64,000 bases of DNA from Caryophanales bacterium UBA4682 (GTDB lineage: Bacteria; Bacillota_I; Bacilli_A; RFN20; CAG-288). The stretch spans positions 124,001-188,000 of the forward strand of contig DHKY01000014.1 in the NCBI GenBank assembly GCA_002404995.1. The letters are read 5' to 3'. Positions 23,536 through 32,833 of this stretch are shown here, piece after piece (positions within the stretch are counted from its first letter, which is position 1; every line of letters begins with the position of its first letter). Made by a program: the position numbers and the translations under genes. Below the pieces are notes generated by a model, which saw nothing but the letters and a program-made list of their open reading frames with translations, was not told the origin of the DNA and made no database searches.

Positions 23536-25572
23536 ATGATTACAAAATCAAAGAAATTTGGACTACTTACAATATCTCTTCTCGCTTTAGGACTCGTTGG
23601 CTGTAATAGCAAAGGAAGCGAAAGTATCTCAGTCCCTTCAACGACACCATCAGAAACTCAGCCGAGTGAAGAAAAACCCACTGACAAACCAAGTGAGGCT
23701 CCAAAGCCGAGTGATTCCGTTTCTGTTGCTGAAAAATACAAGGTATCCTTTGCCGAAGTCGAAGGAATCACCATTGTGCTTGATCACGAAGACAAGGAAT
23801 ATGAGGAGGGACAGACCGTCCAGATCACAATCACTCTTTCAGATGGAAAAGTGGTCAAGGGAATCACTAGCGAAGATGTCGAAATCAGTGATTCCGTCAC
23901 CGAAGGGAACCTAGTCAAGGCTAGCTTTGTAAGGCCGAAAAAAGATGTCAGCTTTTCCGTTTCAGTTTTCAACGGACATAAGATTGCAAAGATCAACAAT
24001 TACGATTCTCTCACTTTTGAGACGCTTTCCTTAAAAGAAGGAGAAGTCATTGAAGACGGCACAAAAGCAGTCCTGACAGTCTCTGCCTCTTCAAATAAGT
24101 ATTCAGCCTCTTATGCACCTCGTTACTATATCGAGATTGACGGAACGAGGTATCATCCGACCATCGAAGGAACTGCCTATGTCAATTCCTTTAGTATTGA
24201 ATTCACTATGCCAAGCAAAGATGTTACCATCAATTTATCCTTTGCCTACAATTCCATCGATAGTGAAAAAGGACACCATGTCACTCTGGAAGAGAATGAA
24301 TATGTCTCATTGATTGGATATGATAAGGACCAGTCCTACACTTCCTTCTCCGGAAAGCTTCTCCGTCAGACCGGATACAAAGTCACAAGTGTCAAAGTCA
24401 AAATCGGAGATGGGGAATATAAAGAACAGCTTTCCAACTATACTAAGTTCAATCCTGACAATCTTCTTAGCCTCTCGATTTATTCAATAACCGCAGATGT
24501 TTCAATCCAGGTCGAAGGAAGTTTCACTGGTGCGAAAAAGATTTCCTATGTCAACTTGGAAGCCGTAACAATTAGCAGCGGATACTATACAGAAGCTACC
24601 GAGGGGGATACGATTTCCGTTACCTATAAGGTTTCTCCGAAATATACATTAGATGGCAAGCCAACTCTTACCGGTACCACTGTTCCGGACAGCGACTATC
24701 AGACTGGGTATTTCAAATATACGGTTGGAACCGAAGACATCCAGATTACCTTCCCTGCTATAGAAAACGGACAGATTGAAGTGCTCCAGAACAATGATCT
24801 CGAATCCTGTAAGATTCTTGTCAACAGCACAGAGACAAACTATTGCGGAGCAGGAAAGAACTTCACGCTCTATCCGGTTGCTAAAGAAGGCAAGGTCGTA
24901 ACTGCAGCAAGAGTTATTCAGGATGATGGAACCAAAGGCGAATTCGAGGACGCCGTGGAAGATGCCTCCGGAAAGATTGCTATCAGTCTCACAATGCCGA
25001 AATCAGGAAACTGCAAGGTAGAAGTAAAGACTCAGGATGGAATCGTGATTACGAATGAAGCAGCTGACAACGGAACGCTGACGCTTTACCGGAACACTTA
25101 TCTCAAAGGTGACCAAGTCAATTTCTATGTGACACCTTCTTCTAAGCTCTTTTCTTTCGAAAAGCTCATCAACGCCGACACTCAAGAAGAAATCGCAACC
25201 ACAAGGAACGGATCCATTGGTTACTTCATCAGGCCTGACGTTGCTAGCCTGAAGATCAAGGCTGTCTTCTCTAAGGCGGCTACAATTTCCGTTTTCTTCG
25301 AAGGATTCGATTCTGCAGACCTGGATAGTTACTCAGTCTATGGCAATCAAACCGGAACAACCTATAACGCAAATCTGACTTCCGCTGAGTTCCTCGAGAA
25401 CGAGACAATCTTTGTCTCTGCCTATTTGAAGGATTCTTCAACCAAGGCGCTCCATATCTATAAAACGGTCAATGGTGTGGAGAGTGAAGTCACAAGAAGT
25501 TTCATAAACTATCAGATTCTGGCAGAAAAAGGATTGACTAAGATTTCTGTCAAAGTCACTGCCAAAGCATAG
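23536..25572 (+). CDS. Large surface lipoprotein with repeated beta-domains
   Basis: The 678-residue protein has a lipoprotein signal (SLLALGLVGC), a Pro/Ser/Glu linker and then several divergent repeats of about 80-90 residues, each ending in a motif like FTMPSKDVTI, of the InlB-like or bacterial-repeat kind. The Met of this motif is ATG in two repeats (24208-24210, 24994-24996) and AGG in two others (FV-x-PKKDV at 23932-23934 and FI-x-PDVAS at 25231-25233), so the repeats themselves show the two codons to be equivalent. Probably a surface protein for adhesion or glycan contact; function unknown. It seems cotranscribed with the next lipoprotein. Confidence 0.75.
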   Translation: MITKSKKFGLLTISLLALGLVGCNSKGSESISVPSTTPSETQPSEEKPTDKPSEAPKPSDSVSVAEKYKVSFAEVEGITIVLDHEDKEYEEGQTVQITITLSDGKVVKGITSEDVEISDSVTEGNLVKASFVRPKKDVSFSVSVFNGHKIAKINNYDSLTFETLSLKEGEVIEDGTKAVLTVSASSNKYSASYAPRYYIEIDGTRYHPTIEGTAYVNSFSIEFTMPSKDVTINLSFAYNSIDSEKGHHVTLEENEYVSLIGYDKDQSYTSFSGKLLRQTGYKVTSVKVKIGDGEYKEQLSNYTKFNPDNLLSLSIYSITADVSIQVEGSFTGAKKISYVNLEAVTISSGYYTEATEGDTISVTYKVSPKYTLDGKPTLTGTTVPDSDYQTGYFKYTVGTEDIQITFPAIENGQIEVLQNNDLESCKILVNSTETNYCGAGKNFTLYPVAKEGKVVTAARVIQDDGTKGEFEDAVEDASGKIAISLTMPKSGNCKVEVKTQDGIVITNEAADNGTLTLYRNTYLKGDQVNFYVTPSSKLFSFEKLINADTQEEIATTRNGSIGYFIRPDVASLKIKAVFSKAATISVFFEGFDSADLDSYSVYGNQTGTTYNANLTSAEFLENETIFVSAYLKDSSTKALHIYKTVNGVESEVTRSFINYQILAEKGLTKISVKVTAKA

Positions 25573-25614
25573 ACAATCTGTCTAGATGGCAGATACTAAG
25601 GAGGTAAATTGAAA

Positions 25615-27393
25615 ATGAACGTAAAGCACTATTTCCTTCCATTGCTCTCTCTTCTGCTTTTAGCTTCCTGCAACGGAAATAAAGATTCCACGACAGAGAA
25701 ACCAAGCAATTCATTGAGTGACGTCCTTCCTTCCGTAAGCAACAGCAGTTCACAGCCAAGCACAGAACCAGGGAAAAGCGAAGAAGAGTATTTTTCTGAT
25801 TTTCTTTTCGGCCTGAAAAAAGGATTTTTCTTCGAAGGAAAGAACTACTATAAGACAGATACCGGCTACAGCAATTACTGCCTGGATGTGAAAGTCAAAG
25901 AGGACGGATACGAATTTGTCCGCTATGACAGCAAACAGGATGAAGAACCTAACCGGGACAGTGTCATGGTTTCCTACTTCTATACCTATGACAAGGATCT
26001 GAGGGTCCCTTATGTCAGTGAACCGATTCTCGATATCAATAACACAATCGACTATGAACCAGCACCGATTGGAGACAACGGAGAGGCCGTGAAATGGAAC
26101 GATTCGAGTTATGTGAATCTTTTTCAAAGTCTGGCAGCAGATGACTTCACCTTAGAAGATGAGGTTTTCTCCTTGGATACCTCAAAAAAATCGGTACAAG
26201 CCCTGCTTCCGAAATTTGCAGAGCAGTTCTATCCGAAGAACCCGGGTTTCACTGTCAAAAGTCTTTCCTTCATCTTTGATAAAGATACCAAGGAATTCGC
26301 TTTCCAAAGGAAGTTCAACCCTTATGGATTCTTCTCAAAACAGATTCAGACCATCTCAGGAAAGATTACTGCCGGAAATGCTTTCACCTTTGACCGGGAG
26401 GTGAAAGTCCTAGAAGGAGAAGAGAAAGAAGAACTGAAGCACGCATTCGATAAGCTGAAGAATCACAGCTATAGTTTCGAAGATACTATCTACACTCCGT
26501 CCTCGGATTCTCAGTCCTTAGTGGAAGACAACAGAAGTGAGGGAAAAACAGACGGAAAAAGTCTTATCATCAGCACGGAATCGGATGGTATCGAGAATAA
26601 TTTCCTCTACCAGGCAAAGGAAAACAACAGGATCCAGCAAGCTGTGAAGCTAAACGGAAGCTACTATGCCTATCATGATCCTGTCAGCGCGAAAGTTGCA
26701 TCCCTGCTTCCTTCTTTCGACAGGTCAACGCTCTTCTTTGATAAGAAAGAGGGGGAAGAGAAAACCTATGTTTACAATAAAAAGGCAAGGTTCTCAAAGA
26801 CAAAAACCTACAACAGGGACGGCGAAGGAAGAATCGTTTCAGAAAGGACAGTTCGTCTGCTTGACAACGGAGTGAAGTTCAATATCAATTTCGAATATCC
26901 GCAAAGCACAGAGGAGATTGTTTATACCTATTCGGAAGAAGAAGATATTGCAAACACTATCGAAGTAAAGGAGGATTGCAGCGAACTAAAGACCTCTGAT
27001 TTAGTCGCAGGATACAAAGAAAATCTAAAGAATGTCATTGCCTTATTAGGATCAAAGGAAAATCTGGACCTTATTCCTGTCCTAGGCGGCAAAGAATCAA
27101 TTTGCGGTCTATACTACTCGGATGGAGTCGACTCCGAAGGAGAAGTAACAAAGGAACGCTACTACGGATTAGAATATCGACTTGCCAAAGGAACTGAGCT
27201 AACAAAGACTCAGACATTGGAAACAAAGCTGGAAGCCAATGGATTCACCCACAGCGAAACAGTCGGAACCATCTTCGGTGGGGATTACTACACTAGAACA
27301 ATCCAAGTAGGCGGAGAAGACAAGACCAGGGGATTGGAAGTCGGCTATTCGACTCTCTATTCCACGTTAGCTATTGCTCTAAGCTGCAAGTAG
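25615..27393 (+). CDS. Surface lipoprotein of unknown function
   Basis: ATG 25615 is nine bases after AAGGAGGT; a TTG two codons earlier is too close to it. The protein of 592 residues has a lipoprotein signal (LLLLASC) followed by a Ser-rich linker and a long beta-rich region without recognised domains. Only 42 bases separate it from the preceding lipoprotein gene, and a terminator follows it, so the two are probably one operon. I do not recognise the family. Confidence 0.65.
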   Translation: MNVKHYFLPLLSLLLLASCNGNKDSTTEKPSNSLSDVLPSVSNSSSQPSTEPGKSEEEYFSDFLFGLKKGFFFEGKNYYKTDTGYSNYCLDVKVKEDGYEFVRYDSKQDEEPNRDSVMVSYFYTYDKDLRVPYVSEPILDINNTIDYEPAPIGDNGEAVKWNDSSYVNLFQSLAADDFTLEDEVFSLDTSKKSVQALLPKFAEQFYPKNPGFTVKSLSFIFDKDTKEFAFQRKFNPYGFFSKQIQTISGKITAGNAFTFDREVKVLEGEEKEELKHAFDKLKNHSYSFEDTIYTPSSDSQSLVEDNRSEGKTDGKSLIISTESDGIENNFLYQAKENNRIQQAVKLNGSYYAYHDPVSAKVASLLPSFDRSTLFFDKKEGEEKTYVYNKKARFSKTKTYNRDGEGRIVSERTVRLLDNGVKFNINFEYPQSTEEIVYTYSEEEDIANTIEVKEDCSELKTSDLVAGYKENLKNVIALLGSKENLDLIPVLGGKESICGLYYSDGVDSEGEVTKERYYGLEYRLAKGTELTKTQTLETKLEANGFTHSETVGTIFGGDYYTRTIQVGGEDKTRGLEVGYSTLYSTLAIALSCK

Positions 27394-27398
27394 GACAA

Positions 27399-27433
27399 GA
27401 CAGCCTTGGAAATCTTCCTTGGCTGTTTTTTAT
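27399..27433 (+). terminator. Terminator of the lipoprotein pair
   Basis: ACAGCC and GGCTGT, extended by an imperfect inner stem, are followed by TTTTTTA. Confidence 0.75.
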
Positions 27434-27605
27434 TGGCAACTCTAAGGAACAAAAATCTATTGCAGAGAAAAACAAAAGGTAGGATTTTTTGCAGGTTCCC
27501 ATGGAGATATAATTTCATCGATTCAAGTTTTGAAACAGAATTAAAAGTGTTTTAATTTTTTTGTTCATCTTTAGTTAGAAGAAACTGATTTTAAAAGAGG
27601 TTTTC

Positions 27606-28226
27606 TTAATGAATAAAGTTCAGATGGTGGGTGTGTTCTGTCTCTGGAAGAGAGATTCCTTCTTTCTTTCCAGCTTCCCTGCATTTCAGAATATAAGACC
27701 TGTTCAAAGCAAGGTTCCGCCTTGTCTGTAAGCCTTCCTCATCCCTTTTGGCTTCCCCCTTCTTACAGCCAAAGACATTGTTCCAATAGCTGGATCCAAC
27801 AAGGAACCTATTCGAAATCGTAGCGTATTTGTTCAAGACATCAAATGTTGTGCTAGTTCCTGCTCTTCTGGCAACGGCAATCGAAGCTGCAGGCTTATAA
27901 CGGAAAGCAACGGGGCAAGAATAAAAAGCCCGGTCTAGCAAAGAAAGAATTCGTCCAGAGGGATGAGCATAGTAGACAGGGGAGCCAAAGACAAAGCCGT
28001 CGGCTTCTTTTGCCTTTTTGATAAATTCATTACAGATATCGTCTTTAAAGATACAACCATCCTTAGTGCACTTGTTGCATCCGATACAATCACGGATTGG
28101 TTTTACCTCGATTTGAAAAATCTCTGTTTCGATTCCTTCTTTTTCGAGTTGTCTGCTGATTTCCTCCAGTGCAACCCTTGTGTTGCCATCGGTATGGATT
28201 GAACCATTCAATAAAAGAACTTTCAT
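27606..28226 (-). CDS. Flavodoxin-like NAD(P)H-dependent FMN reductase
   Basis: The 206-residue protein is of the NADPH-dependent FMN reductase / iron-sulfur flavoprotein type: LLLNGSIHTDGNT (FMN phosphate loop), CIGCNKCTKDGCIFKDD, FVFGSPVYYAHPSG and SIAVARRAGTSTTFDVLNKY. The C-terminal part reads K-Met-DEEGLQT-Met-RNLALN-Met-SYIL; relatives read DEEGLQTM followed by a basic residue and RNM. AGG is at 27720-27722 and 27699-27701, and the neighbouring Arg is CGG, one of the clearest single examples of the altered code. It would reduce quinones or flavins in the cytoplasm. Confidence 0.88.
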   Translation of the reverse strand: MKVLLLNGSIHTDGNTRVALEEISRQLEKEGIETEIFQIEVKPIRDCIGCNKCTKDGCIFKDDICNEFIKKAKEADGFVFGSPVYYAHPSGRILSLLDRAFYSCPVAFRYKPAASIAVARRAGTSTTFDVLNKYATISNRFLVGSSYWNNVFGCKKGEAKRDEEGLQTRRNLALNRSYILKCREAGKKEGISLPETEHTHHLNFIH

Positions 28227-28243
28227 CTCTGTTTCTTTCCTTT

Positions 28244-30064
28244 CTATTCCTTCAGCATTGTTCCTGCCTCGCCCGCCTCTCCTTGTACTAAAACAATGGG
28301 ATATTCTTCGCTTTGGATAAATCGACTAAGAGTATATTTGGCATTTTCGATTTTAATTTCATATCCCGCTTCATTCGGAAGAATGCAGCGAAGCCTGTTG
28401 TTCTCTATCTTACAGGAAAGAATTGAATCATCGGAGATTGATCCCTGACTGACTTCAAGGCAGATCTTGTTCTCTTTCTTGATTGTGAGGACCGTGTTAT
28501 CCGAAAAGTCATCGAGAGTAAGCATAAAATGAGTACCTGTACTATCGAAGGTATCAATATCCTTTGTGAAGTTCGGATCTTCGCTCCTGAGATGGCTTAA
28601 GCAAAGCTCCGGATAGTGAGCAGACCCGATTGCTTTGATATTGTCCCTGCTTAAAAAAGTAGGGAAGTAATCCCTGTGGTGATACAAGACCTTTACAATG
28701 GCGAAGAATAAGGATTTCAGGGAAGTACTTAACATCGAATAGTTTAAATCAATGTCAAAGTCCTTCAACGTATCGTGAAGAATCAGAATGAGTTCGTTTG
28801 CAAAAGCCACTGGATCCGAAGTAAGAAGAGCGAAGAGATAATCAATATCCGATTGATAGAGAATCGTGCGGACCAAAGCAAGTCCGATGGATATCCTAGA
28901 CGACTTTGGATTTCCGTTTCGATAGACGGTTTCGAAAATCAAGCGCAGTCCGGACTGGAATTTTTCAACATAGTATTGCAAGGAAGGAATTCCGTAATAG
29001 ACAAGTTCATTGATGAAATCATTTAGGAAAAGACCAGAAGTCCATCGGTTGGTCTGTTTCTTTCCCTGTATTAGACTATCGTTCCTTGCAAAAGAAGAAA
29101 TCTTGTATTCACCGAGAACAGAGTAGTTCTGCCTGTTCTTATAGTAATCAAGGACTTTTCCAATGCAGGAAGAATAATTCGGATTCAAAGCTGGATCGAC
29201 TAGATAATGGTCAACGCCATAACGTGTAAAATGGGTTGCGCTCCTTGCGACCTTAGGAACTGGGTCATTGAAGTTCACGATATTATGGATATTATCGTAG
29301 AAATCAGAGCGGGGCGAGACCTCTTCTAAGAAAGAGGCCCCCTGCGGGGGTTCAAAGCAATAGGAGTAAAGGTCTTCCCGTGCTAGGGTAGCTTTGGTTT
29401 TGAACAGATATGGACTATCTTTGATCCTCTGATCAATTCTGCCGGAGAAAAGATTATTCGTGGCTCCGCCACGGGAATATCCAACTGTCCAGACTTTTAC
29501 TTTCCCAGTAATATTCTTCTGTTTGATATAATCCTCAAAGCTATTCAAGTAGATGGTGGAAGCTTCAAAAAAGCCTTGTGCCTGTTTCTGCTTTGTGCCA
29601 TCCCCGAGAGTAAAGTTGCTTGCCCACTCCTGTTCATAGTTTCCGCCGCGTACTCCACAGGCAATAAGGGTATAATCACCCAATTTCTTGTTTGCGAAAA
29701 CTGCACCAAGTGAATCTGTAGAAGGCTTCTGCTTATAGAAGACATTAGTATCGAAGTCCTTGAATCCGCTCTTGGTCAGGAATTCCTCTGCGTTACGGTA
29801 TCGCTTTTCGTAATCGTTTGCACTTCCGTTCCGGTTTGATCCAAAACAGGAAAGTGCAAAAGACAATGAGCAAGTGGAAAGACTTGAATTATAGTTTATG
29901 GAACTAGAATCAAAATAGCTGTCCTTATAGCAGTATTTTCCTTGGTAATCCGTCTGGGTTCCTTGGCTGTAGTGGAAAGATTTCCTTTCATCCTGCTTTC
30001 TTTCGCAGGATGCAAGAAACAAAGACAGCCTAAGAGGAAGTAAGACAAGTTTATTCTTTTTCAC
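28244..30064 (-). CDS. Lipase-like alpha/beta hydrolase lipoprotein
   Basis: The 606-residue protein has a lipoprotein signal that only looks normal if AGG is Met (LLPL-Met-LSLFLASC); with Arg the hydrophobic core would be broken. Around residue 200 it has VKVWTVGYSRGGATNNL, the GxSxG nucleophile elbow of class-3 lipase-like hydrolases, then YCFEPPQGA and IVNFNDPVPKVA-Met-SATHFTRYG. Substrate is unknown; a surface esterase or lipase is likely. It lies 17 bases after the start of the flavodoxin gene's leader and may be cotranscribed with it. Divergent from the HTH-membrane gene. Confidence 0.75.
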   Translation of the reverse strand: MKKNKLVLLPLRLSLFLASCERKQDERKSFHYSQGTQTDYQGKYCYKDSYFDSSSINYNSSLSTCSLSFALSCFGSNRNGSANDYEKRYRNAEEFLTKSGFKDFDTNVFYKQKPSTDSLGAVFANKKLGDYTLIACGVRGGNYEQEWASNFTLGDGTKQKQAQGFFEASTIYLNSFEDYIKQKNITGKVKVWTVGYSRGGATNNLFSGRIDQRIKDSPYLFKTKATLAREDLYSYCFEPPQGASFLEEVSPRSDFYDNIHNIVNFNDPVPKVARSATHFTRYGVDHYLVDPALNPNYSSCIGKVLDYYKNRQNYSVLGEYKISSFARNDSLIQGKKQTNRWTSGLFLNDFINELVYYGIPSLQYYVEKFQSGLRLIFETVYRNGNPKSSRISIGLALVRTILYQSDIDYLFALLTSDPVAFANELILILHDTLKDFDIDLNYSMLSTSLKSLFFAIVKVLYHHRDYFPTFLSRDNIKAIGSAHYPELCLSHLRSEDPNFTKDIDTFDSTGTHFMLTLDDFSDNTVLTIKKENKICLEVSQGSISDDSILSCKIENNRLRCILPNEAGYEIKIENAKYTLSRFIQSEEYPIVLVQGEAGEAGTMLKE

Positions 30065-30189
30065 AAGTTAAATTTTATCAGATACTGATGGTGTTAGATA
30101 CAAAACAAGGGAAAAACTAAAATTTAATCCGCTTGTTCCTCATTCTTTTCAACCTAAGAAAAGAAAGGAATGATATACTTTTCTTATTC

Positions 30190-32241
30190 ATGGATCAAAT
30201 CATCTCATATAACCTTTTCCTTTATAGGAAGAGAAAGGAAAGGAAGCTTAGCCGCTGGAAATTCGCACGCTATCTTTCGCTTTCTCCTTTCTTTTATCAT
30301 TTCTATGAAAAAGGCTATCTCTGTCCTGGCAAAAAGAGCATCCAGAAGATTTCTAATGCACTAAAAATAGATTTTGCCCCTTACACTGAAGGAGTCCGCT
30401 CCTACCCAACGGAAACAGAAAAAGAAAAGAAGCCAAAGTTTCTCATCAAGCTTCTTTCTTCGTTTACCTTACGATTGATTCTCTTCATTCTTACCATCCT
30501 CTCCTTGGCAACCTGTATTACCGGTTTTACGCTTTCGAACTATACTAAGAACCATGTCCGGGACTTCTATGGCGAAAGCTATCTTGATTTCGTAGACACT
30601 GTCCGAAGCAAAGGAGATTACACTTTTTCCCTGCTCCATGAAATCCGGCGTCCCTGCATCAAGCAAAGCGATGAAAGCAAAACAGCTATCATTGTCGTCT
30701 CAAACGAAGACGAATCCTTACGAGTGATAAATGCCTATCTGAACTACAAGAATGGGAAAGAGAGTACTCTTTACTTCCTCGGAAAAGAAACAACCAGCTA
30801 CCTCTCAGTACTAAAAGTCGAATACTCCAATTATGAAACCGGAGAGAAGCTCACAGGTTCCTTTACACGAGAGAACAATCAGTTCGTTCTTGATGATTTC
30901 ATTTATTCAAATGATGATAGTTTGATTGAACAAGGAAGCGAGCAATACAATAGTGCAAAAGAAAAATTTAGTCGCCATCTTTCCACGGTAAATGAAGATT
31001 TTAATTTGCTTATTAAGAAAAAAACCGGTCTTGATTATGATTTTTATTCCGGCTTGTTAACCGATCAATCCTATGGAGCTAAGAAAAACATCAAGGCGGA
31101 AATCATCTCTCTGATCAGGGCATGCCTTGGCGTAGTTCTTACTGGAACATGCCTCTTCGGGTTCCTTTATTGTTTCATAGAAGGAAAGAACAAGAAAGAA
31201 GTGGTTCTGTTTGAGAATGATAGGAATACCGCTTCTAGGTCACCAGAACTGAGTCGGGAAAGAAAGCCTAGGAAAAAGGATATCCGTTTCTTCCCTTTTA
31301 TTCCTGAGACAATCTTTGAAATATTTGGCATCCTTCTGACCTTCTTTGGTTCCCTTCGCAGGGTCTATTATCTGCTGACCTTCTATTCAAGCAGTTCGCT
31401 TAATCCAAACGAGTTCAATTCTGTTCCACAGATGCTCTTTTCCTTTTTCACAGTCGGAAGGTTCCTGCTTTATTTCATAGATTTCGATATCTTCCTAGAA
31501 GACCGCCGCTCGGTTCGGAACATTTTCCTTTATGGAATCACCTTCTTCAGTTTGTACCTGCTGGAATGTACCTTGATTGACTATCTTTCCCGTACCCGCG
31601 GACTTGTCCTCTTAGCTACTTCCTACTATGTTATTCCGAACAATTTCGGAACTATCGCCTGCTACTTTCTGATCAGGCTTTTCCTCTTCAGGACACCAAA
31701 ATGGGCCTATACCAAAAAGAGAGTCATTGCCTATCGTCTTTTCAGTCTGATTCCGATTCTTTGGATTTTCGTATCCACCCTGATTTTCCAGAATTACAAA
31801 GCCTGGGGACTAGAAAGGAACACCTGGGGACTCTACTTTTTCAATTCGGAACGTCCTCAGTTTTCGATTCTTTGCGTCAGCTACTTGGTAGGATTATATT
31901 TCCTCCGTCTTTTCTATGAAAGAAAATACGGGAAAGAAAACGCAAAGCATTACTTCAACTCCAATCGCTTTTATTTCCAGAAGAACATACTGATCTGTCT
32001 TGTCATCTGTCTTTTAAGCCTGTCGGAATATCTGACCCGGAACTTTTCCTCTTTGCCAAAAGGAATCGGAGGCTATTGGCAGATTATTTATCTTGTGCCT
32101 TTCCTTCTCTTCTACCATCCACATTTAGGGAAACGAAACAAATTCGTCGATTATTTAACTTTGATTCTGTATTTCATCTTCTTCGGAATCGGATACCTGT
32201 TTGTCGGACTGATTGCCTTTATATACTTCAGGGCAAGGTAA
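30190..32241 (+). CDS. HTH-domain protein fused to a large membrane region
   Basis: From ATG 30190 the protein has 683 residues. The first 65 resemble an XRE-type helix-turn-helix (FLYRKRKERKLSRWKFARYL, then YEKGYLCPGKKSIQKISNAL). One membrane helix follows near residue 105, then an extracytoplasmic segment of about 200 residues and, from about residue 310, eight or so further helices. It could be a membrane-bound transcription factor that senses an envelope signal. A TATACT lies about ten bases before the ATG and no ribosome binding site is seen at the usual distance, so the start may be nearly leaderless. The small lipoprotein downstream may be a partner. Confidence 0.65.
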   Translation: MDQIISYNLFLYRKRKERKLSRWKFARYLSLSPFFYHFYEKGYLCPGKKSIQKISNALKIDFAPYTEGVRSYPTETEKEKKPKFLIKLLSSFTLRLILFILTILSLATCITGFTLSNYTKNHVRDFYGESYLDFVDTVRSKGDYTFSLLHEIRRPCIKQSDESKTAIIVVSNEDESLRVINAYLNYKNGKESTLYFLGKETTSYLSVLKVEYSNYETGEKLTGSFTRENNQFVLDDFIYSNDDSLIEQGSEQYNSAKEKFSRHLSTVNEDFNLLIKKKTGLDYDFYSGLLTDQSYGAKKNIKAEIISLIRACLGVVLTGTCLFGFLYCFIEGKNKKEVVLFENDRNTASRSPELSRERKPRKKDIRFFPFIPETIFEIFGILLTFFGSLRRVYYLLTFYSSSSLNPNEFNSVPQMLFSFFTVGRFLLYFIDFDIFLEDRRSVRNIFLYGITFFSLYLLECTLIDYLSRTRGLVLLATSYYVIPNNFGTIACYFLIRLFLFRTPKWAYTKKRVIAYRLFSLIPILWIFVSTLIFQNYKAWGLERNTWGLYFFNSERPQFSILCVSYLVGLYFLRLFYERKYGKENAKHYFNSNRFYFQKNILICLVICLLSLSEYLTRNFSSLPKGIGGYWQIIYLVPFLLFYHPHLGKRNKFVDYLTLILYFIFFGIGYLFVGLIAFIYFRAR

Positions 32242-32249
32242 TTTTTTCT

Positions 32250-32277
32250 TTGTCTGCCCGCCTTCTTGTCCTATAAT
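32250..32277 (+). promoter_or_regulatory. Promoter of the small lipoprotein gene
   Basis: TTGTCT, a 16-base spacer and a perfect TATAAT precede an AAGGAGA site and the start at 32308. Confidence 0.55.
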
Positions 32278-32307
32278 GAAGTTATTACCTAAGGAGAATC
32301 ATCAGAA

Positions 32308-32781
32308 ATGAAAAATGCATTCAAACTCTTGTCGCTCGGTTTATCCATTTTCAGCTTAGCTTCCTGCTCGGAAACCAAAGGCTACACCCTTTATAAAGCA
32401 AAATGGGAAAACGGAAAATACTTCGAAAGCTTCAACGAAAGCCTAACCAGCCAGAATAAAGTCTATGTTGCAATCGTCGATCTAAGCAACAGCAACCAAC
32501 TCGATTTAACGTTCGAAGCAAAAGACTTCTCCATCGCAGGGGAAGATAAGAAATCCTATTCCGCACTTTATTTTGTCACTTCTTATGGATTCAGCCAGTC
32601 TAGTCTGAACCCCGGCGGAAGGAGTGAAACGATTTCTTACATCAAGGAAAAGAAGGATACGGAGACTGCTTCCAAGAAGGAAAACACAATGGACACCTTC
32701 CTCCTTGCCTTCGATGTCGAAATCGGAGACAGCTTCACCTTATCCTACAAGGACAGCGTCTTAAAGGAAATCGGAGAGTAA
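32308..32781 (+). CDS. Small lipoprotein of unknown function
   Basis: The 157-residue protein has a lipoprotein signal (LSIFSLASC) and a mature part of about 135 residues that looks beta-rich. No family is recognised. It has its own promoter and a strong terminator and follows the HTH-membrane gene by 66 bases. Confidence 0.65.
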   Translation: MKNAFKLLSLGLSIFSLASCSETKGYTLYKAKWENGKYFESFNESLTSQNKVYVAIVDLSNSNQLDLTFEAKDFSIAGEDKKSYSALYFVTSYGFSQSSLNPGGRSETISYIKEKKDTETASKKENTMDTFLLAFDVEIGDSFTLSYKDSVLKEIGE

Positions 32782-32795
32782 GACTTTTCATAACA

Positions 32796-32833
32796 AAAAG
32801 AGGCTTCTAGGTCGACCTAGAAGCCTTTTTTAG
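32796..32833. terminator. Bidirectional terminator
   Basis: AGGCTTCTAGGT and ACCTAGAAGCCT form a nearly perfect long stem with A5 and T6 flanks, serving the lipoprotein gene and the ABC operon. Confidence 0.85.
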
